Shown: positions 15,838 through 24,571 of the stretch, piece by piece | How positions within the stretch are numbered: position 1 is the stretch's first letter | Layout of the letters: each line of letters opens with the position of its first letter | DNA from: an uncultured Collinsella sp. | GTDB lineage: Bacteria; Actinomycetota; Coriobacteriia; Coriobacteriales; Coriobacteriaceae | Length of the DNA: 44,146 nucleotides | NCBI GenBank assembly: GCA_958451615.1 | Contig: CAUDQR010000019.1 | Location: 1 to 44,146, forward strand | Reading direction: 5' to 3' | The notes under the pieces: model-generated | Databases searched by the model: none | Told to the model about the DNA's origin: nothing | What the model saw: only the letters and a program-made list of their open reading frames with translations | Translations under genes and position numbers: made by a program

Positions 15838-18627
15838 ATGGATGGTCTAAGCGTGAGTCTCGGCAGCAAACTATCCAACGCAAAGGTATCCTTTGCGATC
15901 TTTAAGCGTGACATCAAGCGATTGCTCGTGAACCCCGTCGCCTTGGTGGTTACCCTCGGCGTGTGTGTTATTCCCTCGCTGTATGCCTGGTACAACATCG
16001 TGGCAAACTGGGATCCGTACGGAAACACCCAGGGCATCAAGATTGCTATCGCCAACAACGACCAGGGAACCCAAAACGACCTGGTGGGCGAGCTCAATGC
16101 GGGCGACAAGGTCGTCGATCAGCTCAAGGAAAACGATCAGCTGGGCTGGACCTTCGTCGATTCGGCCGCCGATGCCAAAGAGGGCGTCGAGAGTGGTGAG
16201 TACTATGCGGCCATCGTAATCCCCAAGAACTTCTCAGATAACCTGGTCTCGATGCTCGACGGCAATTACCATCAGCCCAAGCTCACGTACTACGTCAACG
16301 AGAAGAAGAGCGCTATTGCGCCCAAGGTCACCGACACTGGCGCCAATACCATCGAGGAGCAGATCAACTCGGAGTTTGTCTCCACGGTGGGCGAGACCGT
16401 CGCGGGCATTGCTAAAGATGCTGGCATCGACCTTAAAGACAAGGCGACCCAGACCCGGGATTCGCTGGCGGGCTCGGTGTCCGAGGCGTCTGATACCCTG
16501 GGCGAAGTACGCGATTCCATCGGCGACATGAACACCGCCATCGACAAGACGAGCAGCTCGATTGCTTCGGCCGATGCTGCGCTGGCGGGCCTGCAGGGGC
16601 AGGCGCCCTCTCTAACGCAGGCGATCTCCCAGGGCAACGACCTGCTGGGCGAGGCTCGCGCCACGGCGGGCAACTCTATCACCTCGCTCTCCAAGGCACT
16701 CTCGGAAGGTAGCCTTGCACTCACCAAGACGTCAGCCTCCGCGAACGCTGCGATTGGCAAGCTAACGGGTACGGTCACATCTACGACCACCCGCATCGAC
16801 AACTCGCTCGAGTCTTTCCAGGCGACGATCGATCACAATAAGGCCGTTATCGGGCACTTGGAGATTCTCGTTAATGACACGTCGACAGGTTCCGAGGAAA
16901 TTGACGCGCGCATTGTATCGACCATCGATTCGCTTCGCGAGCAAAACCAGAAGCTGCAGAGCATCAAGGATGGCCTTTCTGCACAGTCGAGCGCCATGGC
17001 AAACGACGCTACGGCAATCTCGAACGCGAGCAACGCACTCAACGCGGCAATTCAGACCGGTACGGCTAGCCTCGGTCAGGCTCAGACCGATCTGGGTCAG
17101 AACGCACTTCCGAAGGCTTCGAGCGCGCTTGACTCCTTTGCCGCCGTTTCGGGCGATTTGACCGGCATTGTGTCGGGTATGACCCCCACGATAGCGAGCG
17201 CGCGCGGCACGCTGGCGCAGCTCGACGCCACGCTCAAGCAGGCAAAGACCACGCTGTCCCAAACCGACGCCTCCCTTGCCAAGGTTCAGGACAAGCTCGC
17301 GACCGCCGCCAATGACATTGCGGCGCTGCAGACCTCTGAGTCTATGGGCGAGTTAGCCGACCTCATGGACGTCGACGTCAATGACGTGGCAGATTTCATG
17401 GCATCTCCGGTTGAGCTGACGTCCAAGTCAATCTATCCGGTCAAGAGCTTTGGCTCGGGCATCGCGCCCTTCTACACCAATCTGGCGCTGTGGGTAGGCG
17501 GCTATGTGCTCATCGCTATCTATAAACTCGAGGTCGACCGCGAGGGCATCGGTAGCTTTACGGCGCGTCAGGGCTACTTTGGCCGCTGGCTGCTGCTGGT
17601 GATCCTGGGTGCGTTGCAGGCCATCATCGTTACGGTGGGAGATCTGGTCATTGGCGTTCAGTGCGTCAATCCGCTGCTCTTTGTACTGGGCGGCATCGCT
17701 ATTTCGTTCACCTACGTCAACATCATCTATGCGCTGTCCACCACGTTTAAGCATATCGGTAAAGCCATTGGCGTCATCCTCGTCATTGTGCAGATCCCCG
17801 GCTCGTCGGGCATGTATCCCATCGAGATGATGCCCGGCTTCTTCCAATGGCTGCATCCGCTGCTGCCCTTCACCTATGGCATCAACCTGCTGCGCGAGAC
17901 CGTCGGTGGCATGTATTCGTTCAACTACCTGTTCAACCTGTGCATCCTGGGCGTGTTCCTTGCCATCGCACTCTTTATTGGCTTGCAGCTGCGTCCGCTG
18001 CTGCTCAACCTCAACCTGCTCTTTGACAAGCAGCTTTCCACGACGGGCCTCATGATCTGCGAGTCCAACGACCTGCCGCGCCAGCGCTATTCGCTGCGCA
18101 CGGCCATGCGCGTCATGCTCGATTCGGATTCGTACCGTCGCGAGCTGCTCGATCATGCCGTGGCGTTTGAGCATCGCTACCCGTACTACATCAAGGGCGG
18201 TTTTGCCGCCGTGGTAGGCGTGCAGGTTCTGCTCTTTGTGCTTTCGACGGTGCTCGATATCGACAATAACGGCAAGATCATCCTGCTCGTTATCTGGATC
18301 ATTTCGGTTATCGCCATCTGCGGCTGGCTCATCAACATCGAATACATCCGTGCGAGCCTCAATACCCAGATGCGTATCTCGGCGCTTTCGGACGAGGACC
18401 TTCGCCGCGAGATGCGCGAGCACACGGCTGCCATCCCTGCCGCCCGTCGCATGTTTGGTCTCAACGCCAGCGAGCGTGGCGCCAAGGGAGGCGAACAGCC
18501 TACGAGCCGTCTGTCGCATATCGGTGCGCATCGTAAGGCTCAAGATGCCGACGGCGCTGACAACGTAAACGGAAACGACGGGGACACCACCTCGCTTGGC
18601 AAGCACTCTAAAGGAGGTGAGGCATAA
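15838..18627 (+). CDS. YhgE/Pip family membrane protein 1
   Basis: A large protein of the YhgE/Pip (phage infection protein) family. The first transmembrane helix lies in FKRDIKRLLVNPVALVVTLGVCVIPSLYAWYNI. A long extracellular, coiled-coil-rich region of about 500 residues follows. Then comes an ABC-2-like membrane block (from FGSGIAPFYTNLALWVGGYVLIAI through RPLLLNLNLLFDK), with the conserved GTxPIEMMPG-like SGMYPIEMMPGFFQWLHPLLPFTYGIN. It extends beyond the usual end with two more membrane helices (AAVVGVQVLLFVLS and IILLVIWIISVIAICGW) and a charged cytoplasmic tail of about 90 residues. The start is uncertain: ATG 15838 is taken here; ATG 15802, GTG 15853 and TTG 15769 are in frame. The next family member begins immediately after it, so they are one operon. 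Confidence 0.92.
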   Translation: MDGLSVSLGSKLSNAKVSFAIFKRDIKRLLVNPVALVVTLGVCVIPSLYAWYNIVANWDPYGNTQGIKIAIANNDQGTQNDLVGELNAGDKVVDQLKENDQLGWTFVDSAADAKEGVESGEYYAAIVIPKNFSDNLVSMLDGNYHQPKLTYYVNEKKSAIAPKVTDTGANTIEEQINSEFVSTVGETVAGIAKDAGIDLKDKATQTRDSLAGSVSEASDTLGEVRDSIGDMNTAIDKTSSSIASADAALAGLQGQAPSLTQAISQGNDLLGEARATAGNSITSLSKALSEGSLALTKTSASANAAIGKLTGTVTSTTTRIDNSLESFQATIDHNKAVIGHLEILVNDTSTGSEEIDARIVSTIDSLREQNQKLQSIKDGLSAQSSAMANDATAISNASNALNAAIQTGTASLGQAQTDLGQNALPKASSALDSFAAVSGDLTGIVSGMTPTIASARGTLAQLDATLKQAKTTLSQTDASLAKVQDKLATAANDIAALQTSESMGELADLMDVDVNDVADFMASPVELTSKSIYPVKSFGSGIAPFYTNLALWVGGYVLIAIYKLEVDREGIGSFTARQGYFGRWLLLVILGALQAIIVTVGDLVIGVQCVNPLLFVLGGIAISFTYVNIIYALSTTFKHIGKAIGVILVIVQIPGSSGMYPIEMMPGFFQWLHPLLPFTYGINLLRETVGGMYSFNYLFNLCILGVFLAIALFIGLQLRPLLLNLNLLFDKQLSTTGLMICESNDLPRQRYSLRTAMRVMLDSDSYRRELLDHAVAFEHRYPYYIKGGFAAVVGVQVLLFVLSTVLDIDNNGKIILLVIWIISVIAICGWLINIEYIRASLNTQMRISALSDEDLRREMREHTAAIPAARRMFGLNASERGAKGGEQPTSRLSHIGAHRKAQDADGADNVNGNDGDTTSLGKHSKGGEA

Positions 18628-20817
18628 ATGAAAAACATCCTGCACCTGTTTAAGCGCGATGTCCAAAACGTGTCTCGCTCCGTGATCGGCATGGTCGTCG
18701 TGATGGGCCTGATCATCGTGCCATGTCTCTATGCATGGTTTAACATCGCCGGAAGCTGGGATCCCTACGGCAATACCGGCAACCTTAAGATTGCAGTGGT
18801 CAACACCGATGAGGGTTACGAGAGCGATCTGATTCCCGTCGAGGTCAACGTGGGCGAAAACGTAACCGCCACCCTGCGCGGCAACGAGAACTTCGACTGG
18901 GTCGTCCTCAACGACCGTGATAAGGCGATTGAGGGCGTTAAGTCGGGCGCGTACTACGCTGCCGTCGTTATCCCTAAAACGTTTAGCGCCGACATGATGA
19001 CGCTTTTCTCGACCGAGGTGAAGCACGCCGATATCGAGTTCTATGAGAACCAGAAGGCCAACGCCATCGCACAGATCGTGACTGAAAAGGGTTCGAGCGC
19101 CGTCCAGAGTCAGGTCAACGAGACCTTTACCAAGACCATCACGACCATCGGCCTTAAGACCGTGTCCAGCCTGCTCGACTATATGAGCACCGACCAGGTC
19201 AGCAACTTTATCGCCAACCTGTCCTCGACACTGGGCGATTCGGTCGAGGACCTGCAGGACGTTCAAGCCAACGCGACTTCGCTTGCGGGCATTTTGAGCT
19301 CGACCTCCGATTCGTTGACGTCGGCGAGCGGTATGCTCCAGCAGACGGGTAAGGTCGATGAATCTACCAAGCAGTTGATGGAGCACGCCGAGAGCGGCAT
19401 TAGTGATTCCAAGGAAGCACTCAAGGCCGCCAACGACGCTATCAACGCCGCGATTGACGGAAGTGCGGGCTCGTTTGACAACGTGTCCGCCGAGCTTGCG
19501 AAGGCATTCGATGCCGCGAACCATCATGTCAACGTTACGGTGACCCAGCTCAACGACGCCGCGTCGGCACTCGAATCGCGTGCCAACGATATCGATGACG
19601 TGGCTAACCAGCTCCGCAGTTTTGCCGAGCAGGTGAGTGACGAAAAGCTCCAGGACAGTCTTAAGTCTGTGGCGACATCGCTGGGCAGGATCGCGACGGA
19701 GTATCGCAACAACGCCAAGGACCTGAAGGCAACCGCAAAGTCCCTCTCGGACAGCATGGCAGAGGTAAACAGCACGCGTGCCGGGGTCGATCAGGCCATC
19801 GCCGATGCCAAGGCGGGCATCTCGGGCGCCAAGACCGATTACGACTCAACGTTTTCGGTCAAGGCCAAAGAGCTTAAGAAGACGATTTCGGGCGTGTTGG
19901 ACTCGCTGAACGGCATCTCGGGCGACCTGGATAGCGCCGTGGACGGCTTGACCGACGCATCTGGTTCGCTGGCAAAGGGCCTCTCTAAGGCCGCAAAGCT
20001 GGTCAACAAAGCTTCCGATCAGCTGGGTGGGGCATCGGACAAGATTAGCGCTTTCAAGGATGAGCTCGACGGTGCCCTTATGTCGGACGATCTGGCCACG
20101 ATTAAGACAATGATTGGCAACGACCCCGAGGGCCTCGCCGTGTCGCTTTCCGGCCCCGTCGCGCTCGACCGCAAACCGGTCTATCCGATCCGCAACTACG
20201 GTTCGGCCATGGCACCGTTCTACACGATTCTGTCGCTGTGGGTGGGCTCGATTGTACTGGCGGCCATGATGAAGGTCTCGGTTGACGATGAGCTCATCAA
20301 CGAGCTGATCCCCGTGCGCCTGCACGAGATCTACCTGGGCCGCTACCTGTTCTTTGGAGGTCTGGCCCTGCTGCAGGCGACACTCGTGTGCGCGGGCGAC
20401 ATCCTGTTCTTTGGCATTCAGTGCGACAACCCGCTGCAATTTGTGCTGGCGGGTTGGGTCGCGAGTCTCGTGTTCTCCAATATCGTCTACACGCTTACGG
20501 TTTCGTTTGGCGATATCGGCAAGGCGCTCGCCGTCGTGCTGTTGGTTATGCAGGTCGGCGGTTCGGGCGGTACGTTCCCCATCGAGATGACCGGCCCTGT
20601 GTTCCAGGCGATCTATCCGTTCCTGCCGTTCACCCACGGCATCAACGCCATGCATGCCGCCATGGCTGGCGCCTACCATATGGAGTACTGGATTGAGCTA
20701 GGCATTCTGGCGAGCTATCTGATTCCATCGCTGGCACTGGGCGTCGTCTTCCGCCGCCCGGTCATCAAAGCCAACGACTGGATCATCGAAAAGCTTGAAA
20801 GCACGAAGCTTATTTAG
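18628..20817 (+). CDS. YhgE/Pip family membrane protein 2
   Basis: A 729-aa paralogue of the preceding gene. The N-terminal signature is the same (FKRDVQNVSRSVIGMVVVMGLIIVPCLYAWFNIAGSWDPYGNT), with a coiled-coil extracellular region of about 480 residues and a C-terminal membrane block including GTFPIEMTGPVFQAIYPFLPFTHGIN. It lacks the extra helices and tail of protein 1. Its ATG follows directly on the upstream stop and is preceded by a near-perfect ribosome-binding site, AAAGGAGGTGA. Family members have been linked to phage adsorption and to ABC-2/EsaA-like export. The two unequal paralogues may form a heteromer (inference). Confidence 0.93.
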   Translation: MKNILHLFKRDVQNVSRSVIGMVVVMGLIIVPCLYAWFNIAGSWDPYGNTGNLKIAVVNTDEGYESDLIPVEVNVGENVTATLRGNENFDWVVLNDRDKAIEGVKSGAYYAAVVIPKTFSADMMTLFSTEVKHADIEFYENQKANAIAQIVTEKGSSAVQSQVNETFTKTITTIGLKTVSSLLDYMSTDQVSNFIANLSSTLGDSVEDLQDVQANATSLAGILSSTSDSLTSASGMLQQTGKVDESTKQLMEHAESGISDSKEALKAANDAINAAIDGSAGSFDNVSAELAKAFDAANHHVNVTVTQLNDAASALESRANDIDDVANQLRSFAEQVSDEKLQDSLKSVATSLGRIATEYRNNAKDLKATAKSLSDSMAEVNSTRAGVDQAIADAKAGISGAKTDYDSTFSVKAKELKKTISGVLDSLNGISGDLDSAVDGLTDASGSLAKGLSKAAKLVNKASDQLGGASDKISAFKDELDGALMSDDLATIKTMIGNDPEGLAVSLSGPVALDRKPVYPIRNYGSAMAPFYTILSLWVGSIVLAAMMKVSVDDELINELIPVRLHEIYLGRYLFFGGLALLQATLVCAGDILFFGIQCDNPLQFVLAGWVASLVFSNIVYTLTVSFGDIGKALAVVLLVMQVGGSGGTFPIEMTGPVFQAIYPFLPFTHGINAMHAAMAGAYHMEYWIELGILASYLIPSLALGVVFRRPVIKANDWIIEKLESTKLI

Positions 20818-20912
20818 TGCAACAGCGTGACATTGACAAAACATCGAGGTTCACTTTGCTGACGCTTTAGTGGGCTGGATTGCGGTGCAACGCTGGTTGT
20901 TGCTACAGTAGC

Positions 20913-20946
20913 GGGGCGTACCGGGGGTCCGGTGCGCCCCGTTTTT
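20913..20946 (+). terminator. Terminator after the yhgE pair
   Basis: GGGGCGTACC (20913-20922) pairs with GGTGCGCCCC (20931-20940), followed by GTTTTT. Confidence 0.85.
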
Positions 20947-21017
20947 ATTTGACCATGAGGCGGCATGCGGTCACGCGCGTGCGGACACCACGCCCAGATT
21001 GAGCGCGAGGATGTTCC

Positions 21018-22001
21018 ATGGCCCAATACGCTGCCAACGAAATCGAAAACATGCCCGATAGCCCTGTAGCGCGCGAAGACCTGGGTGCCGGCGGCACCTC
21101 CCGCGGCGCCGGCGCGCGTTCTCCGTTCTTCTGGAAGGTCTTGCTGCTTTCGGTGGCGGTCATCTGGGGCTATTCCTTTACCACCATGAAAGATGCGCTC
21201 GATACCATTCCGGTGTTCGAGCTGGTCTACGTCCGCTTTCTCCCGGCATCACTGGTTATGTTTGCTATTTTCCATAAGCGCATCATCGCTCATTTCAATG
21301 CCCGCAACCTGATCGTCGGGCTGGGCATGGGTGCGCTCATGTGGGGAGCATACGGACTGCAAACGATTGGCCTGGCGCAGACCACGGCAGGCAAGAGTGC
21401 ATTTTTGACGGGCACGTACTGTATCCTTGTGCCGTTTGCCAGCTATGTCCTGAGCGGCGAAAGGCTCACCCGCTATAACCTGGGTGCGGCACTGCTGTGC
21501 CTGGCGGGCATTGGCCTGGTGGCACTCGATAGCGTCGAGTTCAATGCTGGAGATGTCATCACGCTGGGCGGCGCGGTCTTCTTTGCTATCCAGATGGCAG
21601 TGACCGCCAAGTATGGCCGCAAGATGGACATCAACGTCATCACGTTTTGGATGTTTGTGGGCAATGGCGTTTTGAGCTTAATCACGTCGCTGCTATTCGA
21701 GACTCAGGCGCCTCTGTCCGTGTGGACGCCGAGCTTTGTCGGCGTGGCGGCCTTTCTCTCGGTGGGCTGTACGTGCGTGGCACTGCTCGTCCAAAACGTT
21801 GGATTGGCGCACGTCCCGGCCTCGACGGGCTCGCTGCTCCTTTCGATGGAGTCCCCCTCGGGCGTGCTGTTCTCGGTGCTGCTGATGGGGGAGGCGCTCA
21901 CCTCGCGCCTGCTTGCCGGCTTTGCGCTCATCTTTTTGTCGATTATCTTGAGCGAGACGCATTTCGATTTCTTGCGCCGAAAATCTCGCCCGCAATTGTA
22001 A
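21018..22001 (+). CDS. EamA/DMT-superfamily transporter
   Basis: A 327-aa drug/metabolite transporter. About ten hydrophobic helices form two EamA halves. The first contains SVAVIWGYSFTTMKDALDTIPVFELVYVRFLPASLVMF and the second FWMFVGNGVLSLITSL, with a final helix ending FLSIILSETHFDF. The N-terminal 35 residues are hydrophilic (GAGGTSRGAGARS). The ATG at 21018 has GCGAGGATG just upstream. It stands alone between two terminators. The substrate cannot be told from sequence; family members export amino acids, metabolites or cations. Confidence 0.9.
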   Translation: MAQYAANEIENMPDSPVAREDLGAGGTSRGAGARSPFFWKVLLLSVAVIWGYSFTTMKDALDTIPVFELVYVRFLPASLVMFAIFHKRIIAHFNARNLIVGLGMGALMWGAYGLQTIGLAQTTAGKSAFLTGTYCILVPFASYVLSGERLTRYNLGAALLCLAGIGLVALDSVEFNAGDVITLGGAVFFAIQMAVTAKYGRKMDINVITFWMFVGNGVLSLITSLLFETQAPLSVWTPSFVGVAAFLSVGCTCVALLVQNVGLAHVPASTGSLLLSMESPSGVLFSVLLMGEALTSRLLAGFALIFLSIILSETHFDFLRRKSRPQL

Positions 22002-22012
22002 ACAACTTGTTG

Positions 22013-22039
22013 CGCCGCCCTCCTGGGGCGGCGTTTTTT
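22013..22039 (+). terminator. Terminator after the EamA gene
   Basis: CGCCGCCC (22013-22020) pairs with GGGCGGCG (22026-22033), then six T residues. Confidence 0.9.
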
Positions 22040-22117
22040 ATGCCTCGCCTTTAAAGTTGTACCTTGCACTTTACGCTATCAAAGTGCTTACTGCAAAAAC
22101 GTTACTGGAGGGCATTT

Positions 22118-23419
22118 ATGGCACCAGCTCAGTCCGATCTTCAACCGCAATCAGCGCCCAAGGCCACCGCAGCGGCGCAGGCCGCTATCGGTGACGGTCT
22201 GGTCAAAGAAGCCCAGGCATTTGCCGGTGAGCTTGCCGCATGGCGCCACGATCTCCATCAGACGCCCGAGCTCGGTAACAATCTTCCGCAGACGTCTGCC
22301 TATATCCAGGCACGTCTGGACGAGATGGACATCCCCCATACCACGCTTGTCGACGGCTCCTGTGTTGTTGGCCTGATCGGTGCCGGTGCGGCCGCGGCTG
22401 CTCAGGGCAATGGTACGTGCGCGGACGAGCAAGCCGGTACGGTTATCATGCTTCGCGGCGACATGGATGCCCTGCCCGTTGTCGAGGAATCGGGCGAGCC
22501 TTTCGCTTCCACCAACGGCTGCATGCACGCTTGTGGCCACGATATGCATGCGACGGCGCTGCTCGGCGCGGCCCGTTTGCTCAAGGCCCGCGAGGCCGAG
22601 CTTGTCGACGCCAATGCCACCGTCAAACTGCTATTCCAGCCGGGTGAGGAGACCTTTGAGGGAGCCCGCGCTGCCATCGCCGATGGCCTGCTGCAGAACC
22701 CGCGCCCCCAGGCTGCCTTTGCCATGCACGTCAACAGCCAATCGCCGCTCGGCCTGGTGCTCTATGGGAGCCCGGCGCTCTCGGGCGTGTACGGTTTCCG
22801 CATCACGCTGCAGGGCAAGGGCGGCCATGGCTCGAGCCCCGAGATCTGCATCGACCCCATCACGGCCGGCGTCCATGTGCACCTGGCGCTCCAGGAGCTT
22901 ATCTCCCGCGAGGTGCCAGCGGCCAAGGAAGTCGCACTTACCGTTGGTAAGTTCGCTGGCGGCTTGGCGGCCAACGTCATCCCCGACACCTGTGTGCTCG
23001 AGGGAACGCTGCGCGGCTTCGATGTCGAGCTCATGACTCATCTCAAGGAGCGTATCGCGGAGGTCGTCAACGGCGTTGCCGCAACATATCGTACGCCGGC
23101 AACCATCGAGACGCTCTCGGACGTTCCGCCGCTCGTGCTCGACAGCGATATGACCCAGGCCTCGCTTGGTTACGTGGGCGCGGTGCTGCCCAAGGCTGCC
23201 TTCCTGCCGCTATTCCACGCCATGGCGAGCGAGGACTTCGCGCTTATCTCGAGCGAGATTCCGAGTGCGTACTTTACCGTGGGCGCGGCCGTGACCGATA
23301 CGGACGAGCATTTTGCCCAGCATCATCCCAAGGCGCGCTTTAACGATGCCGAGCTTCCTCTCGGCGCCGCGGCTTATGCCGCCGTCGCTCTCGGATACAT
23401 TGCGGACCACAAGGAGTAA
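22118..23419 (+). CDS. M20-family amidohydrolase (M20D, hippurate/N-acyl-amino-acid type)
   Basis: A 433-aa cytosolic metallohydrolase. Family motifs: WRHDLHQTPELG near the start, MLRGDMDALPVVEESG, CMHACGHDMHATALLGAARLL (metal ligands), FQPGEETFEGA, and a late HAMASEDFA. The lid/dimerisation domain lies in the middle (GSPALSGVYGFRITLQGKGGHGSSPEICIDP). The ATG at 22118 has GGAGGG upstream; the longer frame from 22064 lacks such a site. It probably cleaves an N-acyl or aminoacyl amide bond. The gene is followed after 3 bp by a transporter remnant, so it may have worked with imported conjugated amino acids. Confidence 0.93.
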   Translation: MAPAQSDLQPQSAPKATAAAQAAIGDGLVKEAQAFAGELAAWRHDLHQTPELGNNLPQTSAYIQARLDEMDIPHTTLVDGSCVVGLIGAGAAAAAQGNGTCADEQAGTVIMLRGDMDALPVVEESGEPFASTNGCMHACGHDMHATALLGAARLLKAREAELVDANATVKLLFQPGEETFEGARAAIADGLLQNPRPQAAFAMHVNSQSPLGLVLYGSPALSGVYGFRITLQGKGGHGSSPEICIDPITAGVHVHLALQELISREVPAAKEVALTVGKFAGGLAANVIPDTCVLEGTLRGFDVELMTHLKERIAEVVNGVAATYRTPATIETLSDVPPLVLDSDMTQASLGYVGAVLPKAAFLPLFHAMASEDFALISSEIPSAYFTVGAAVTDTDEHFAQHHPKARFNDAELPLGAAAYAAVALGYIADHKE

Positions 23420-23422
23420 TCC

Positions 23423-24267
23423 ATGTCCCAGCAAAGTAAATTTTTCCCCGGCTGGCTCGTGGTGGCCTCCGGCTTTGTCATCATGGCCACGTGCTACACC
23501 ATTTTCGTTAACTGCATGACTATTCCTTCCGCACCAAGCCTTCCGAGATTGGCCTGAAGCCGCTCGGCGAGAACCCGGGCGATCCGTCCGTCTCGACGGC
23601 TGGCGACAAGGACGAGCGCACGGCGCCCGAGGTTAACGTTGGCTGGTCTCGCATCAAGAAGAGCCCGGCGTTTTGGCTGCTTGTCGTCGCCTTCCTCTTT
23701 ATGGGGCTTGTCAATGGCGCCATCCTGCCCAACCAAGTTACGAACATGACGAGCGTTACCGTCAACGGCGCCAAGATCGTCACGGGCGGCCACGACCCCA
23801 TGTGGGCGGGCACCGTGCTTTCGGCCTATATGGTTACGGTCGTTATCGCCAAGATTTCGCTCGGCGCCATCTACGATCGTTTTGGTTTGCGCTTTGGCAA
23901 CGTGCTGGGTTCCGTTGCGTGTATTGTCGCCTGTGTGGCGCTGTGCTTCCCGACGACGGACCTTAGTCCTATTGTGGCCGCTGCGAGCTTTGGTATCGGA
24001 ACGTGCATGGGCACCATCACGCCTACCATCGCCGCGTCCAAGCAGTTTGGCATGGCCGACCTCGGCAAGGTCACGGGCACCATTACCTCGCTCGAGATGG
24101 TCGGCGGCACCGTGGGCGCCATTGTCTCGGGCGTGCTGTTCGATGCCACGGGCTCCTTTGCGAGCACCTGGATTGTGTGCCTGGCGTGCTCCGTGGTCAT
24201 GCTCGTGTTCCTGCTGGCATCCGAGCCCATCGCGGCTAAGCTGCGCGCGAGCGTGGCGGGGGAGTAG
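23423..24267 (+). pseudogene. MFS transporter pseudogene (OFA-like), internal deletion and frameshift
   Basis: The N-terminus is a normal major-facilitator start (MSQQSKFFPGWLVVASGFVI, first helix), with ATG at 23423 closely following the M20 gene. After about 32 residues (FVNCM) the frame runs to TGA at 23555-23557. From about 23521 a different frame encodes the second half of an MFS protein: YSFRTKPSEIGLKPLG as central loop, then helices 7-12 ending SEPIAAKLRASVAGE. Helices 2-6 are missing, roughly 450 bp judged by a usual length near 420 aa. Junction near 23519. A 188-aa product from ATG 23701 could still be made but would be half a transporter. Confidence 0.88.
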
Positions 24268-24303
24268 GGACGACGTCGCTCGTAGCTCTTTGCCCCGTTT
24301 TGT

Positions 24304-24367
24304 CCGTGGCTGCCTTGGAAGCCGAATGGATGCTCGTACCGTCATTCGGTTTCCCATGCAGCCACGG
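24304..24367 (+). repeat. Intergenic inverted repeat 1 upstream of hisS
   Basis: CCGTGGCTGC plus AGCCGAATG on the left pair with CATTCGGTTT and GCAGCCACGG on the right (24343-24367), around a 14-base loop. No T-tract follows. First of three consecutive large hairpins in the 300-bp gap between the MFS remnant and hisS. Confidence 0.7.
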
Positions 24368-24386
24368 GCTCAAGAGATGACCCGAA

Positions 24387-24428
24387 GTCTTTCCGTCCAA
24401 CGGATTTTGTGATCCGAAGAGGCGGAAG
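24387..24428 (+). repeat. Intergenic inverted repeat 2 upstream of hisS
   Basis: An interrupted stem. TTCCG and CGGAT on the left pair with ATCCG and CGGAA on the right, around TTTGTG. Weaker than its two neighbours. Confidence 0.45.
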
Positions 24429-24446
24429 GATTGCAGATTGCACACC

Positions 24447-24506
24447 GCGGCGGTGCATCTGGCCGAACGAGTCCCCATACCCTCGTTCGGTCAGATGCAC
24501 CGCCGC
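24447..24506 (+). repeat. Intergenic 25-bp inverted repeat 3 upstream of hisS
   Basis: The 25-base arms 24447-24471 and 24482-24506 are complementary throughout, with one G-T wobble, around a 10-base loop. The arms read GCGGCGGTGCATCTGG... and ...CAGATGCACCGCCGC. It may serve as a terminator for the upstream genes although the following T-run is poor. Confidence 0.8.
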
Positions 24507-24571
24507 TGTTTGTGTTTGTGCCGTATAATGACCACTACCTATGACGCGATACAAAAGAAAGGTGTTTGCCC

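Noticed and set aside
17428..19527. A 699-codon antisense frame spanning both yhgE genes
   Set aside because: Crosses the junction of two recognisable genes on the other strand and has no family motif.
24447..24506. T-box or hisS leader riboswitch
   Set aside because: No T-box sequence, no specifier loop. The hairpin ends 66 bp before hisS without an anti-terminator partner.
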